Shown: positions 17,775 through 27,208, counted from the stretch's first letter. The stretch: DNA of 58,108 nt from Paractinoplanes deccanensis (GCF_016862115.1 NZ_BOMI01000038.1:1-58108); one strand, 5' to 3'. The notes: generated by a model not told the origin, from the sequence alone. Made by a program: numbers and translations.

Positions 17775-18039
17775 TCAGGCCGGCTCGGGCAGCGGCTCGC
17801 CCGTCTCCAGCAACGTCTTGAGGCCGGCGATCGGGGCCGGCCCGGCTCCGACTCCAGCACCACCTGCTCGGCGTCGGCGATGGGCCGGCCGCGCTCGATC
17901 CACGTCCTGGGGGATCCGGGCCGCCAGTCGGTCTCGGAGGTCACGCCCCAGTAGCGGCCGTGTAGGCCGGATCGGTGAGCGCCTGCCACAGGCGTTCGGG
18001 CGTGGTCCTGATGGAGGTCGTGTAGACGAAGGGCTCCAA
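17775..18039 (-). pseudogene. Broken SRPBCC/AHSA1-family gene
   Basis: Three pieces of an AHSA1-like protein lie in different frames. From a TTG at 18039 the frame reads E-P-F-V-Y-T-T-S-I-R-T-T-P-E-R-L-W-Q-A-L-T-D-P and then hits a stop. The next frame gives G-R-Y-W-G-V-T-S-E-T-D-W-R-P-G-S, then W-I-E-R-G and E-Q-V-V-L-E-S. A third frame ends G-L-K-T-L-L-E-T-G-E-P-L-P before a TGA. Intact members are about 150 residues and this locus spans only 265 bases, so at least two frameshifts and an internal deletion have occurred. It lies directly behind the NmrA gene. Confidence 0.8.
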
Positions 18040-18042
18040 CGA

Positions 18043-18939
18043 TCAGGCAGCCATATGGCTGCCTTTCAAGGGGGCGAGGACGTCGAGGGTCCACTGCCGG
18101 AGGGTGGTGGGGGTGGTGTTCGCGGGAGTGCGGGGCACGCCGTTGTCGAGGCCGGCGTTCTTGGCCAGGGCCATGTCGAGCATGGCCTGGGCCATCGCCT
18201 CCGAGTAGCCGTTGGCGATCATCGAGTCCTTGAAGGCGCCGGCGGGGGTCTGCTCGTAGCGGACCGGGCGGCCCAGGACATCGGCGATGACCGCGGCCGT
18301 CTCGTCCCAGGTCAGGTCCTCGGGGCCGAGGACGGGCACCTCCTCGGCGCCGGTCCAGCCGGTGTCGAGCAGGAACCGGGTGGCGACGGCGGCGATGTCG
18401 CGGGTGGCGACGGTCGGCAACGGGCGGTCGGGCACGTAGGGGCCGCGGAGCACGCCCTGCTCCACGATCGGTTTCGCCTGCCAGCCGATGTTGTCCATGA
18501 AGGACGGCATGGCCAGCGCGCGGTAGGGCACGCCGGTCGCCGCGATCAGGTCGTCCATGGCCAGCGTGGCGGTGACGTGGCCGGCGCGCGCGGCGACCGG
18601 GGTGCCACGGCCGAGGGCCGAGATGCCGACCACGCGGCCGACGCCCCGGGCGGTGAAGGCCTCGATGCCGGGGCGGGCGAAACCGGAGTAGGCCTCGTCG
18701 GCGGAGGCGGCGCGTGGGTCGGCGGGCACGAGCCACAGGACGGCGTCGGCGCCGGCGAAGGCCGCGGCCACGACGGCCGGATCGCCGTGGGAGCCGGGGA
18801 CGACCTCGACCCGGCCGGCGACGCCGGGAGCGAGGCGGGCGGGGTCGCGGGCGATGACGCGCACCGGCGCGCCCGCGTCGAGCAGGTTCTGGACCACCTG
18901 GCCACCGATCTGGCCGGTGGGAGCCGTAACAACGATCAT
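18043..18939 (-). CDS. NmrA-like NAD(P)-binding oxidoreductase/sensor
   Basis: 298 residues from the ATG at 18939. The N-terminal Rossmann motif reads V-T-A-P-T-G-Q-I-G-G-Q-V, a G-x-x-G-x-x-G-type dinucleotide site. No Y-x3-K catalytic pair is evident, which fits the NmrA/HSCARG-type atypical SDR group rather than a classical dehydrogenase. Members bind NADP(H) as redox sensors or reduce quinones. It is divergent from the LysR regulator with a 69-base gap, a common layout in which the regulator controls the neighbour. Confidence 0.85.
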   Translation of the reverse strand: MIVVTAPTGQIGGQVVQNLLDAGAPVRVIARDPARLAPGVAGRVEVVPGSHGDPAVVAAAFAGADAVLWLVPADPRAASADEAYSGFARPGIEAFTARGVGRVVGISALGRGTPVAARAGHVTATLAMDDLIAATGVPYRALAMPSFMDNIGWQAKPIVEQGVLRGPYVPDRPLPTVATRDIAAVATRFLLDTGWTGAEEVPVLGPEDLTWDETAAVIADVLGRPVRYEQTPAGAFKDSMIANGYSEAMAQAMLDMALAKNAGLDNGVPRTPANTTPTTLRQWTLDVLAPLKGSHMAA

Positions 18940-19008
18940 GCTTCGAGTCAACGCGGCCGGGGCGCAAAGCGGAAAGACCAGCTCAGTCCGGATTGATACC
19001 GTGGTGGT

Positions 19009-19869
19009 ATGAGTGACCTGGAGACGCGGCAGCTCCGCTACTTCGTGGCGGTGGCCGAGGAGCGGCACTTCGGGCGCGCGGCCGAACGGCTCGGCATGGC
19101 CCAGCCGCCGCTGTCGCGGGCCATCCGCGAGCTGGAGCGCCAGCTCGGCGTCCAGCTGCTGATCCGCACCACCCGCCAGGTCGCGCTGACCCCGGCCGGC
19201 GAGACGCTGCTGGCCGACGCGCGGGTGGCCCTCGACGCGGTCGCCGCCGCCCAGCGCCGGGCGCGCCGGGCCGGGCAGCCGGCCCGCACGCTGCGGCTGG
19301 CGCTCAAGGCCGACTACGACGCCGGGCTGCTGCCGCGCCTCCTCGACGCCTACGACGTGATGCCGGTGGAGCTCATGCTCGGCGGGCGCGGCGAGCAGGT
19401 GCCGGCGCTGCACGACGGACGCGCGGACGTGGCGCTGCTGCCGGGGCCGTTCGACGAGCGCGGGCTGGACACCGAGCCGCTGGTGACCGGTCCGGCCGTG
19501 GTGGCGCTGGCGGCGGCCGATCCGCTGGCCGCGCGTACCGTCCTGCGTCTGCCCGATCTGGCGGGCCGGAAGCTGCCGGACGGAACGGACGCCTCGCAGG
19601 GCCGCATGGCGTCGGCGCCCGCGCGCCCGCTCGACCTCTCGCAGATCTTCAACCTGGTGGAGGTGGGTGGCATCGTCTGGTTCCTGCCGGACTGGGTGGC
19701 GCGGCGCTTTCCCCGGCCCGGCACCGCCTTTCGCCCGGTCGAGGGGCTGGAGCCGGTGACGCTGAAGGTCGCCTGGCCGGCCGCGTCGCGCTCGCTCGAG
19801 GTGGCCGCGTTCGTGCGGGTCGCCCGCGAGATCGCGCAAGCACCGGAGGCGGCGCTGCTCGGGGGCTGA
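19009..19869 (+). CDS. LysR-family transcriptional regulator
   Basis: 286 residues. The N-terminal winged helix-turn-helix is classic: L-R-Y-F-V-A-V-A-E-E-R-H-F-G-R-A-A-E-R-L, then Q-P-P-L-S-R-A-I-R-E-L-E, with L-T-P-A-G-E ending the domain near residue 65. The effector-binding domain follows and is slightly short. TACCGT ends 6 bases before the ATG and there is no Shine-Dalgarno, suggesting a leaderless transcript. Divergence from the NmrA gene suggests it senses a related metabolite and acts in the shared 69-base region. Confidence 0.92.
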   Translation: MSDLETRQLRYFVAVAEERHFGRAAERLGMAQPPLSRAIRELERQLGVQLLIRTTRQVALTPAGETLLADARVALDAVAAAQRRARRAGQPARTLRLALKADYDAGLLPRLLDAYDVMPVELMLGGRGEQVPALHDGRADVALLPGPFDERGLDTEPLVTGPAVVALAAADPLAARTVLRLPDLAGRKLPDGTDASQGRMASAPARPLDLSQIFNLVEVGGIVWFLPDWVARRFPRPGTAFRPVEGLEPVTLKVAWPAASRSLEVAAFVRVAREIAQAPEAALLGG

Positions 19870-19888
19870 ACCGGGTGCCGGTGCCGCG

Positions 19889-21190
19889 CTACTCGGGGGC
19901 CAGCACGGCGGGGACCTCGTGCCGCAGGGCGAGCGCGGTGGGCAGCACGGTCGCCGTCAGGACGAGCACGAGGCCGAACGCGGCCACGGCCAGCGCCGGC
20001 AGCACGCCGAAGGACGGGAACACGCCGGCGGCCCAGGCACCCGCGAGCGCGGTGGCGAGCACGGACACCCCGCCGAGCAGCAGGGCCGTGCCGACGTAGA
20101 TGACGGCCTCCCAGGCGGCCGCGGCCAGCACGGTGCCGGGAGTGCCGCCGGCCGCGACGATCAGGGCGAACTCGCGTTCCCGGCGGCGGCTCGACATGAA
20201 GACCGTGGCCACCGCGCCGAGGACGGCGAGCAGCAACGGGCCGCCCAGCAGCAGGACGACCGAGCCGGTGGTCAGGTTGCCGCCGTGGCCGGCCGTGCCG
20301 TTCGCCGAATAGAGGCCGCCGGCCAGCGCGATCGCCACGGTGAGCGGGCTGATCGTGGCGGTGCTGCGGCCCACGTTGAAGGCCGTGCTGTTGCGGGCCA
20401 GGAACCACGGGCCCTCGGCGGGCACGAGCGACGTCCAGCCGCGCACCAGCCGGGCCAGCAAGAGCGGGCCGAACGCGGCGAGCACCCCGGCCACCAGCGG
20501 CGCGATGAGCATCAGCGGCACGGCCAGGGTGTCCGGGCCGGTGCCGGGCAGCGTCGACACGATCGCGGCCACGATGCCGAGCGTCGCGATCCCGCCCACC
20601 CAGCGGCCCACGGTCATCCGGCGGTCCGGCGGCTCGATCTCGCGCAGCGACTGGATCGGCGGGGTCCGGGAGGCGCGGCCGGCGCTGCGGGAACCGCCGA
20701 TCGTCAGCACGACGACCACGAACAGCACGACCGGGATCGCCGCGGCGAGGCCGAACCGCGGGTGCAGGGGCTCCAGCTCCGGCGAGCCGGCGAAGGCATA
20801 CCGGTGGAGCGGGCCGAGGACCGGCAGCGCGACCAGACAGCCGAGCACCGCGCCGAGCAGGGACACGACGAGGAGTTGGCTGGTCACGACCGTGCGCACC
20901 AGCGCCGGGCGGATGCCGACCAGCTGCCACAACGCGTACCCGCGCTGTTGCAGGGTGACCGTCAGGCCCGCGACGGAGCCGACCACGATCAGCGCGGTGA
21001 CGATCGTGAACGCGGCGACGACGCCGCTGATCCCGTACAGGGCAAGGGCCTCGTCGCCACCCACCGCGAGCGCCGTGGCGATGTCGCCGGCCACGACGGC
21101 ACCGACCAGGGCGGTGGCCGCGGCGATCAGGAACGTGCCGAGCCAGACCCGGGCGTTGGCGACCAGGTCGCTGAGGACGAGCTTGACCAC
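19889..21190 (-). CDS. FtsX/MacB-type ABC transporter permease
   Basis: 433 residues with an N-terminal helix (about 15-38), a helix group near 55-135 and a second group toward the C-terminus, separated by an outer domain. This is the repeated FtsX-like layout. A Y-A-L-W-Q-L-V-G-I-R segment after the early helices matches the coupling region of such permeases. The GTG start follows the ATPase stop with no gap. Transporters of this type export peptides or lipids, or transmit signals, rather than import nutrients. Last gene of the LAL operon. Confidence 0.85.
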   Translation of the reverse strand: MVKLVLSDLVANARVWLGTFLIAAATALVGAVVAGDIATALAVGGDEALALYGISGVVAAFTIVTALIVVGSVAGLTVTLQQRGYALWQLVGIRPALVRTVVTSQLLVVSLLGAVLGCLVALPVLGPLHRYAFAGSPELEPLHPRFGLAAAIPVVLFVVVVLTIGGSRSAGRASRTPPIQSLREIEPPDRRMTVGRWVGGIATLGIVAAIVSTLPGTGPDTLAVPLMLIAPLVAGVLAAFGPLLLARLVRGWTSLVPAEGPWFLARNSTAFNVGRSTATISPLTVAIALAGGLYSANGTAGHGGNLTTGSVVLLLGGPLLLAVLGAVATVFMSSRRREREFALIVAAGGTPGTVLAAAAWEAVIYVGTALLLGGVSVLATALAGAWAAGVFPSFGVLPALAVAAFGLVLVLTATVLPTALALRHEVPAVLAPE

Positions 21191-21895
21191 TCAGGACTCC
21201 CCGAGCGCGGCGAAGACCTCGGCGGCCGACGGACGCGCCAGCTCGCGGTGGACCAGGCCGTCGCGCAGCACGACGACCCGGTCGGCCCGCGCCGCCGCGG
21301 ACAGGTCGTGCGTCACCATCACCACCGAGCGGCCGTCCGCCGGCACCTTCGCGAGCAGGTCGAGCACCTGGGCGCCGGACGACGTGTCGAGCGCGCCGGT
21401 CGGCTCGTCGGCGAAGACCACGTCCGGGCGCACCGCCAGCACCCGCGCGATCGCCACCCGCTGCTGCTGACCGCCGGAGAGCGCGGCGGGCCGGTGGGCG
21501 GCGTGCCCGGCCAGGCCCACGTCCGCCAGCGCCCGGTCGATCTCGGCCGCGTCGATCCGCCGTCGCGCCAGGCGGGCCGGCAACGCGACGTTCTCCCTCG
21601 CGGTCAGCGAGGGGATCAGGTTGTACGCCTGGAAGACGAACCCGACGTGATCGCGCCGCAGGCCGGCGAGCGCGCCGCGCCGCAGCGAGCCGAGGTCCCG
21701 GCCCAGGATGCGCACGCTGCCGGAGGTCGCCGGCTCGAGCCCGGACATGCAGTAGAGCAGCGTCGACTTGCCGGAACCGCTCGGGCCGACCACGGCGAGG
21801 AACTCACCCGGGTCGACGCGCAGGCTGACGCCGCGCAGCACCGGGGTCGTCCCGAAGGACTTGGTAAGACCGTCGACCTCGACTGAGAACATCAT
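21191..21895 (-). CDS. ABC transporter ATP-binding protein (LolD/MacB type)
   Basis: 234 residues. Walker A GPSGSGKST (about 37-45), the Q-loop F-V-F-Q-A-Y-N-L-I-P, the signature L-S-G-G-Q-Q-Q-R-V-A-I-A-R, Walker B V-V-F-A-D-E-P-T-G-A-L-D and the H-loop V-T-H-D are all intact. The Y-N-L-I-P and D-E-P-T-G-A-L-D forms are typical of ATPases that pair with FtsX-like permeases. The start ATGATG overlaps the stop of the upstream LAL regulator by 4 bases. Confidence 0.93.
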   Translation of the reverse strand: MMFSVEVDGLTKSFGTTPVLRGVSLRVDPGEFLAVVGPSGSGKSTLLYCMSGLEPATSGSVRILGRDLGSLRRGALAGLRRDHVGFVFQAYNLIPSLTARENVALPARLARRRIDAAEIDRALADVGLAGHAAHRPAALSGGQQQRVAIARVLAVRPDVVFADEPTGALDTSSGAQVLDLLAKVPADGRSVVMVTHDLSAAARADRVVVLRDGLVHRELARPSAAEVFAALGES

Positions 21896-24561
21896 CCCGC
21901 CAGAAGTGAGCCGAGCTCGCGGCGTCCGCTGACGCCGAGCTTGGGATACGCGTTGTAAAGGTGGGTGCCGACCGTGCGCGGCGAGACCCGCAGCTGCGCG
22001 GCGATCTCCCGGTTGCGCAGGCCGCGCGCGGCCAGCTGGACGATCTGCCGCTGCTGCGGGCTGAGCCGGCCGAGCGGATCCCCGGCCGCCGGCACCGGGT
22101 CGGCGCCCTCGCCCGCGGCGGCCAGCTCGGTGCGGGCGATCTCGGCGTGCGGCCCGGAGCCCATCGCCTCCAGCGCCCGCAGCGCCGTGCAGAGCTGGGC
22201 GCGGGCCTCGAGCGGGCGGCGCTTGCGGCGCAGCCACGCGCCGTAGTGCAGGCGGGCCAGGGCCCGCTCGAACGCCCACGCCTCGCCCTCCGGGTCGCCG
22301 ACCGCGACGCGGAAACGCTCCTCGGTGCGCTCGTCGTCGGTCAGCGCGGCCCGGGCGTGCGCGGCCAGCAGGCGCATCCGCGCACGGCCGGGCAGCGGAT
22401 ATCCGGCGACGAGCTCGGCGCCTTCCGCCTCCCGGCCGGCGTGCGGCGCCATCACGGCGAGGCCGAGCAGCGCGTAGGCCCCGGCGTCCGGGTGGAACCG
22501 GCCGGCGTCGAAGAGAACCTGGAAATGCCGGTACGCCAGCGCGAAATCGCCCTCGGCGAAGGCCGCGTTGCCGGCGGCCACCTCCAGGTAGTACCGAAGC
22601 CGGCGGTTCTGGTGCAGGTCGATGCCGTTCCAGGCGGGCTCGGCCAGCTCCCGGGACCTTGTGGCATCGCCGAGCAGCGCGGCCATGACGGACTCCTGGA
22701 GGGTCACCTCCCACTCCAGCAGCGGCAGGTCGGCGAGCGCGCAGAGGCGGCGGCCCTCGGCGAGCACCTCGGTGGCCTCGCGCCATCGGCCCTGGTCGCC
22801 GAGGTTGGTGGCGTAGGGAAGCCGGGCCTCGGCGACGCCCGCGAGGTCGCCGGCTCGGCGGACCGTCTCGAGGGCGCCGGCGCGCAGCGTGGTCGCGGTG
22901 CGGAGGTCGCCGGCGGCGTCGGCCAGGTAGGCCAGGAGAGTGGCCCGGGTGGGATCCTCCGGTGGCGGCATCGAGAGCGGGAGCGAGCAGATGTACGGAT
23001 CCGCGGCCGCCTCGACCGCGGCCCGGAGCAGCCTTAGCTCACCGGCCTCGCCGTCGCCGGTGCCGGTTGCGGGGAGGGCGTCGGCCAGGCGGGCGAGGCT
23101 TCCCACGGTGGCGCGGTGCTCCGGGAGGCCGGACAAGCGGCTGACGTTCGCGGCGGCGGCGGCCATCAGCAGGGCGTCGAGGCTGGTGCGAGGCGGGCGG
23201 CGGCGGCAGCTCTCGGCCAGCAGGTCCATGGCGGCGCGCTGGCGGCCCTGGCGGGAGTGGGCCAGCGCGACCGTGCGCGCGGTGGCCGGGGCGAGAGCGG
23301 CCTCCTGGTCGAGCGCGGCGAGGGCGGCATGCAGGTCGAGCACCCAGGTGGTCTGGCCGGTGGCGCTCGCCGCCTCGATGGCCGCGGCGTAGCGGCGGGC
23401 CGCGTCGGCGGGGTTCGGCGAGAGCTCGGCCGCGTTCTGGAGGGCTGCCGCGTCGCGTCCGCCGGCTCCCTTCTCCAGGGCGGCGGCGATCGTCTCGTCG
23501 GGGCCGGTCGCCTCGGCTGCCAGGTGTCGCGCGTGGGCCAGGGAGTCGGGTGGGAGCACCGCGGCGAAGCGGCGGTGCAGGCCGGTGCGCTCGACCGCCG
23601 GGCAGGAGCAATAGGCGGCGATGCCGGCGAGCGGGTCGGCCAGGCGCAGGGTGTGGCCGTGGCGTTCCAGCACGCCGAGGTCGAGGGCGAGGCGCAGGTC
23701 GCCGTCGGAGACCTGGGCGGCGGCGAGCACCTGGCCCAGGCTCTCGTCGCCGGCGCGGGCGCTGACCTGGCGGACGAGGCGCAGCACGGCGGGTGGCAGC
23801 TGGGCCAGGTCGGCGGCGTGCCGCTCGCGGATCGGCAGGGCGCGCTCCAGCGTGGGGCGCAGCACCTCGTCGCTGGTGGCCCCGGCGAACGCGACGGCGA
23901 GGTCGAGGATCGCCCGGGGGTTGCCCCGGGCCCAGCGCAGGATCTCCAGGCGTCCCCGGCCCCGCGGCACGGCGGGTTGGCGGCCGAGCAGCTCGGCGGC
24001 GGCCTCCGGCGACAGCGGGTCGAGCGGCAGCACGGCGACGCCGGCCGACCGGACACCGGCGGCGTGCCGCGCGCGCACGCCCAGCAGGAAGACGACCGGG
24101 CGGCGCACGACGGCGTCGACCAGGCCGCGCAGCACGTCCGCGGAGAGGCGGTCGATCAGGTGCAGGTCGTCGACCACGGCGAGCACCGGACCGCGGCTCG
24201 CGGCGGCGGCCAGCAGGGCGCGAGCGCCGGCACCCAGCACCTCCGGATCACGCGAGCGCAGCGCGAGGACGGGGTCCGCGTCCCGCCGGTCCTCTTCGGA
24301 CAGATCGTTTGCCAGGGGCCGCAGCGGTCGCAGGAGCTGGTGCAGCCCCATGCCGTCGAGGTCCTGCTCGTCGCGGTGGCCGGTGGCCCGCAGCACCCGG
24401 AAGCCGCGGCGGGCGGCCCGGTCCGCGGCCTCGGCCAGCAGGCTCGTCGTGCCCCGCCCGCGGCTCGCCGTGACCGCGATCGCGGCGGCGTCACGGCGGT
24501 CCGGGTCGAGCAGCGCCTCCAGCGTGCGCAGCTCGTTCTCGCGCCCGATCAGCTCGGTCAT
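21892..24561 (-). CDS. LAL-type LuxR regulator with degenerate Walker A
   Basis: 889 residues. The N-terminal ATPase module opens with I-G-R-E-N-E. The P-loop reads A-S-R-G-R-G-T-T-S, so the invariant lysine is threonine (about residue 38) and the first glycine is missing. Walker B is intact (V-L-A-V-V-D-D-L-H, about 126-134). A long TPR-like helical region follows. The C-terminal LuxR helix-turn-helix (L-S-P-Q-Q-R-Q-I-V-Q-L-A, then N-R-E-I-A-A-Q-L) ends at residue 889. Loss of the P-loop lysine predicts poor nucleotide binding. The ATG overlaps the stop of the preceding LAL gene by 4 bases. Confidence 0.9.
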   Translation of the reverse strand: MTELIGRENELRTLEALLDPDRRDAAAIAVTASRGRGTTSLLAEAADRAARRGFRVLRATGHRDEQDLDGMGLHQLLRPLRPLANDLSEEDRRDADPVLALRSRDPEVLGAGARALLAAAASRGPVLAVVDDLHLIDRLSADVLRGLVDAVVRRPVVFLLGVRARHAAGVRSAGVAVLPLDPLSPEAAAELLGRQPAVPRGRGRLEILRWARGNPRAILDLAVAFAGATSDEVLRPTLERALPIRERHAADLAQLPPAVLRLVRQVSARAGDESLGQVLAAAQVSDGDLRLALDLGVLERHGHTLRLADPLAGIAAYCSCPAVERTGLHRRFAAVLPPDSLAHARHLAAEATGPDETIAAALEKGAGGRDAAALQNAAELSPNPADAARRYAAAIEAASATGQTTWVLDLHAALAALDQEAALAPATARTVALAHSRQGRQRAAMDLLAESCRRRPPRTSLDALLMAAAAANVSRLSGLPEHRATVGSLARLADALPATGTGDGEAGELRLLRAAVEAAADPYICSLPLSMPPPEDPTRATLLAYLADAAGDLRTATTLRAGALETVRRAGDLAGVAEARLPYATNLGDQGRWREATEVLAEGRRLCALADLPLLEWEVTLQESVMAALLGDATRSRELAEPAWNGIDLHQNRRLRYYLEVAAGNAAFAEGDFALAYRHFQVLFDAGRFHPDAGAYALLGLAVMAPHAGREAEGAELVAGYPLPGRARMRLLAAHARAALTDDERTEERFRVAVGDPEGEAWAFERALARLHYGAWLRRKRRPLEARAQLCTALRALEAMGSGPHAEIARTELAAAGEGADPVPAAGDPLGRLSPQQRQIVQLAARGLRNREIAAQLRVSPRTVGTHLYNAYPKLGVSGRRELGSLLAG

Positions 24562-27182
24562 CTCACCACCTCCGGCACCACGTCGCGAAGCTGGTCGCGG
24601 CGCGCGACGCCGAGCTTCGGGTAGATCTGATAAAGGTGGAACCCGATCGTGCGGGGCGACAACCCGAAGTGTTCCGCGATGGCACGGTTGGACATTCCGC
24701 GCACGGCCAGACGGGCAATCTGCTGCTGTTGAGCCGTGAGCAGGGTGAAGGCGGACCGCTCGGCGTGCTGGGCCCGCACCACGCCGCTCGCCCGCAGGTG
24801 GGCGCGCACGGCCTCGGCGTCGCGGGTGGCGCCCTGCCGCAGAAACGTGTCGAGCGCCGAGACGAGCAGCGGCCGCGCCTCCACCGGCTGCCGCCGGGCG
24901 CGCAGCGCCTCGGCCACCAGGGCCTGGGCGACGGCGTGCTCGTACGGCCAGCGCACACCGGCGTCGCGCTCGGCGAGCAACCGCCGCGCGCGGTCGCCGT
25001 CGAAGTCGAGCAGGGCGAAGGCCAGGTCCCAGGCCCAGCGGCGCCGGGCGCTCGGCGGATCGGCCCGGCGGCGCGCCGCCCGCAGCAGCGCGAGCACCTC
25101 GTCGCGGCGGCCCGCCTGGAGCGCCGAGCCGGCCAGCTGAAGGACGACGCGCTGGGACATCAGGAAGTGGATCGGGGTGCCGTCGGCGGCGAAGACCGCG
25201 CGGTAGTGCTCGACGGCGGCCTCGTGCTCCTCGGTCGCGGCGGCGAACTCGCCCGCCGCCCGGTGCAGCAGGTACGCCACGAACGGGCTCTCCGCCAGCG
25301 CCGGATCGCCCGCCTGGCCGAGCAGGCGCCGGGCCCGCTCCGGGTCGCCCCGGCGGACCGCCAGCACCGCCCGCTGCGAGACGACGGCCCGCCGCACCGG
25401 GCTGGCCGAGTTCGCGCCGACCAGGTCGTCGGCGTCGGCCAGCAGGCGGGCGGCCTCGTCGAGCCGGCCGAGGTCGAACAGCGCCTCGACGAGCGCGACG
25501 GTCGCGGTCGCCAGCACGCCGATGGAGCCGTCCGCGTGCACCCGGTCGACAGCGCGGCGGTAGAGGTCGGCCGCCACGTCGACCTCGTCGGCGATCCAGG
25601 CGACGCCGCCGATCGCGAGCAGCCGCACCCGTTCGGCCGCGCCGTCGAGCGGGTCGAGCAGGGTCGAGCCGGCGAGCGGGCCGGTGCGGGCGACCCAGCC
25701 GGCCGGGTCGGCGACGCACTCGGCGAGCGCGCGCAGCGCCTTGTTCGGGGAGCCGGCCGGCAGGTGCGCCATCAGCCGGCGCAGCGTCGCGACGGCCTCC
25801 GCCGCGCCGTCGGTGAGGACGGACCGGGCCGCGATGGCGAGCACCGACGTGGTGAGCCCGGGATCGGGCAGGCCGCTGCGGAGCAGGCGCTCGGCCAGCG
25901 CGAGCGTCTCGCCGGCGGAGCGGTACATGTGGATGTTGCCGGTGACCGCGACCGCGCCGGCGAGCAACCGCGGGTCGCCGGTCGTCTCGAAGACCCGCGC
26001 GCTGAGGCGCCGGCTCCACTCGATGTCGCCGCAGCGGTCGGCCTCGGCGGCGGCGCGGCCGTAGCGCCGGGCCGCCTCGTGCGGGTCGGTGCTGTTCTCC
26101 GCGGCCCGTTCCAGCAGGGCCGCGGCCTCCAGGCCCCGGGCCTGCGCGACGGCGGCCCCGGCGGCGCGTTCCAGGGCCACCGCCATGAAGTCGCCGGCGG
26201 TGCCGCCGACGTGGGCGACGTGCCAGTCGCGCGCCGCGGACTCGGCCGCGACCGCCGCGAGCCGCGCGTGCGCCTCCTGCCGGTCGCCGAAGGGCGCGGT
26301 GAAATAGCAGACGGCGCGGACCATCGGGCGCGCGAAGCTGAGCCGTCCGCCCACCACGCCGACCAGCCGGGCCTGCTCGGCGGGCGCGCAGTCGGCCAGG
26401 CTCGCGCCGGCCGCGGCCAGCACGTCGCCGAGACCGTCGTGCTCGGACGCCGCCGCGTAGAGCAGGACCCGCCGCGTGGCCGGCGGCAGCCCGTCGAGCC
26501 CGGGAGCGAAGGTCCGGGCGAGCACGCCGGTGACGCTGACGCGGTAGTTCGGCCGCAGCGCCGTGAGGGTGTCGCCGGCGACCGCGCGGGCCAGCTCGGT
26601 GAGGGCGAACGGGTTACCGGCGGCGTAGTGCAAGATCTCGGCGCGGACCGCACCGCGCGGCGGCACCGGGCGGCCGTCCAGGACGCCGGCGGCGGCGTTC
26701 GGGCTGAGCGGACCGACCGGCACGAGCGTCACCTCGGCGCTCACCCGGCCGAAGGCGACCAGGCCGCGCGCGGCGAAGACGAGCAGCAGGCGCTCGCGGC
26801 TCAGCCGCCGCGCCACGAACATGAGCAGGCCGACCACGTCGGCGTCGCCGTCGCCCACCCCGTCGGCGACGATCATGACGGGGCCGCGGCGGCACAGGTC
26901 CGCCACCGACGAGAGCATCGTCATCCGCAGATCGACGGGATCGGCCCCGGGAGCCGCGGACAGCAGTGCGGCGGCCTCGACCACACGGAAGCCACGGGCG
27001 GCGGCGTCGGCGGCGCAGGCGCGCAGCAGCGCGGTCTTGCCGATGCCGGCCTCGCCGTGCAGGACGATCACCTGCCGGCCGTTCCCGGCGTCGCGCACCG
27101 CCCGGCTCAGACGGTCCCGCTCCGCGGCACGACCCGGCAGTTCGGCGACAGCCGGGCCGCCGCTCTCGGCGATCATGGTCAT
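24558..27182 (-). CDS. LAL-type LuxR regulator with intact Walker A
   Basis: 874 residues from the ATG at 27182, which has a strong GGGGAGG site 5 bases upstream. Walker A is L-H-G-E-A-G-I-G-K-T (about 41-50). Walker B reads V-M-I-V-A-D-G-V-G-D: the first Asp (about 107) is kept, but the second acidic residue is glycine, unlike the usual D-D/E. A TPR-rich middle follows, then a LuxR helix-turn-helix (L-T-A-Q-Q-Q-Q-I-A-R-L-A, N-R-A-I-A-E-H-F) at the C-terminus. It leads a four-gene coupled operon with a second LAL protein and an ABC transporter. The substrate or inducer is unknown. Confidence 0.9.
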   Translation of the reverse strand: MTMIAESGGPAVAELPGRAAERDRLSRAVRDAGNGRQVIVLHGEAGIGKTALLRACAADAAARGFRVVEAAALLSAAPGADPVDLRMTMLSSVADLCRRGPVMIVADGVGDGDADVVGLLMFVARRLSRERLLLVFAARGLVAFGRVSAEVTLVPVGPLSPNAAAGVLDGRPVPPRGAVRAEILHYAAGNPFALTELARAVAGDTLTALRPNYRVSVTGVLARTFAPGLDGLPPATRRVLLYAAASEHDGLGDVLAAAGASLADCAPAEQARLVGVVGGRLSFARPMVRAVCYFTAPFGDRQEAHARLAAVAAESAARDWHVAHVGGTAGDFMAVALERAAGAAVAQARGLEAAALLERAAENSTDPHEAARRYGRAAAEADRCGDIEWSRRLSARVFETTGDPRLLAGAVAVTGNIHMYRSAGETLALAERLLRSGLPDPGLTTSVLAIAARSVLTDGAAEAVATLRRLMAHLPAGSPNKALRALAECVADPAGWVARTGPLAGSTLLDPLDGAAERVRLLAIGGVAWIADEVDVAADLYRRAVDRVHADGSIGVLATATVALVEALFDLGRLDEAARLLADADDLVGANSASPVRRAVVSQRAVLAVRRGDPERARRLLGQAGDPALAESPFVAYLLHRAAGEFAAATEEHEAAVEHYRAVFAADGTPIHFLMSQRVVLQLAGSALQAGRRDEVLALLRAARRRADPPSARRRWAWDLAFALLDFDGDRARRLLAERDAGVRWPYEHAVAQALVAEALRARRQPVEARPLLVSALDTFLRQGATRDAEAVRAHLRASGVVRAQHAERSAFTLLTAQQQQIARLAVRGMSNRAIAEHFGLSPRTIGFHLYQIYPKLGVARRDQLRDVVPEVVR

Positions 27183-27208
27183 GGTGCCTCCCCTCCGCTT
27201 GGGATCTA

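Noticed and set aside
15872..18967. A 1000-codon open frame antisense to glmS
   Set aside because: It is compositionally a shadow. Only the short AHSA1-like stretch within 17775-18039 carries real protein signal.
12613..18996. A very long open frame on the plus strand running through the deacetylase/GT2 and glmS genes
   Set aside because: It is a G/C-biased shadow of genes with clear domains in another frame; its product is Arg/Gly/Asp-rich and matches no family.
26089..26307. Short open frame with a good start on the strand opposite the first LAL gene
   Set aside because: Inside a conserved TPR-like coding region on the other strand; no ribosome-binding site or motif.
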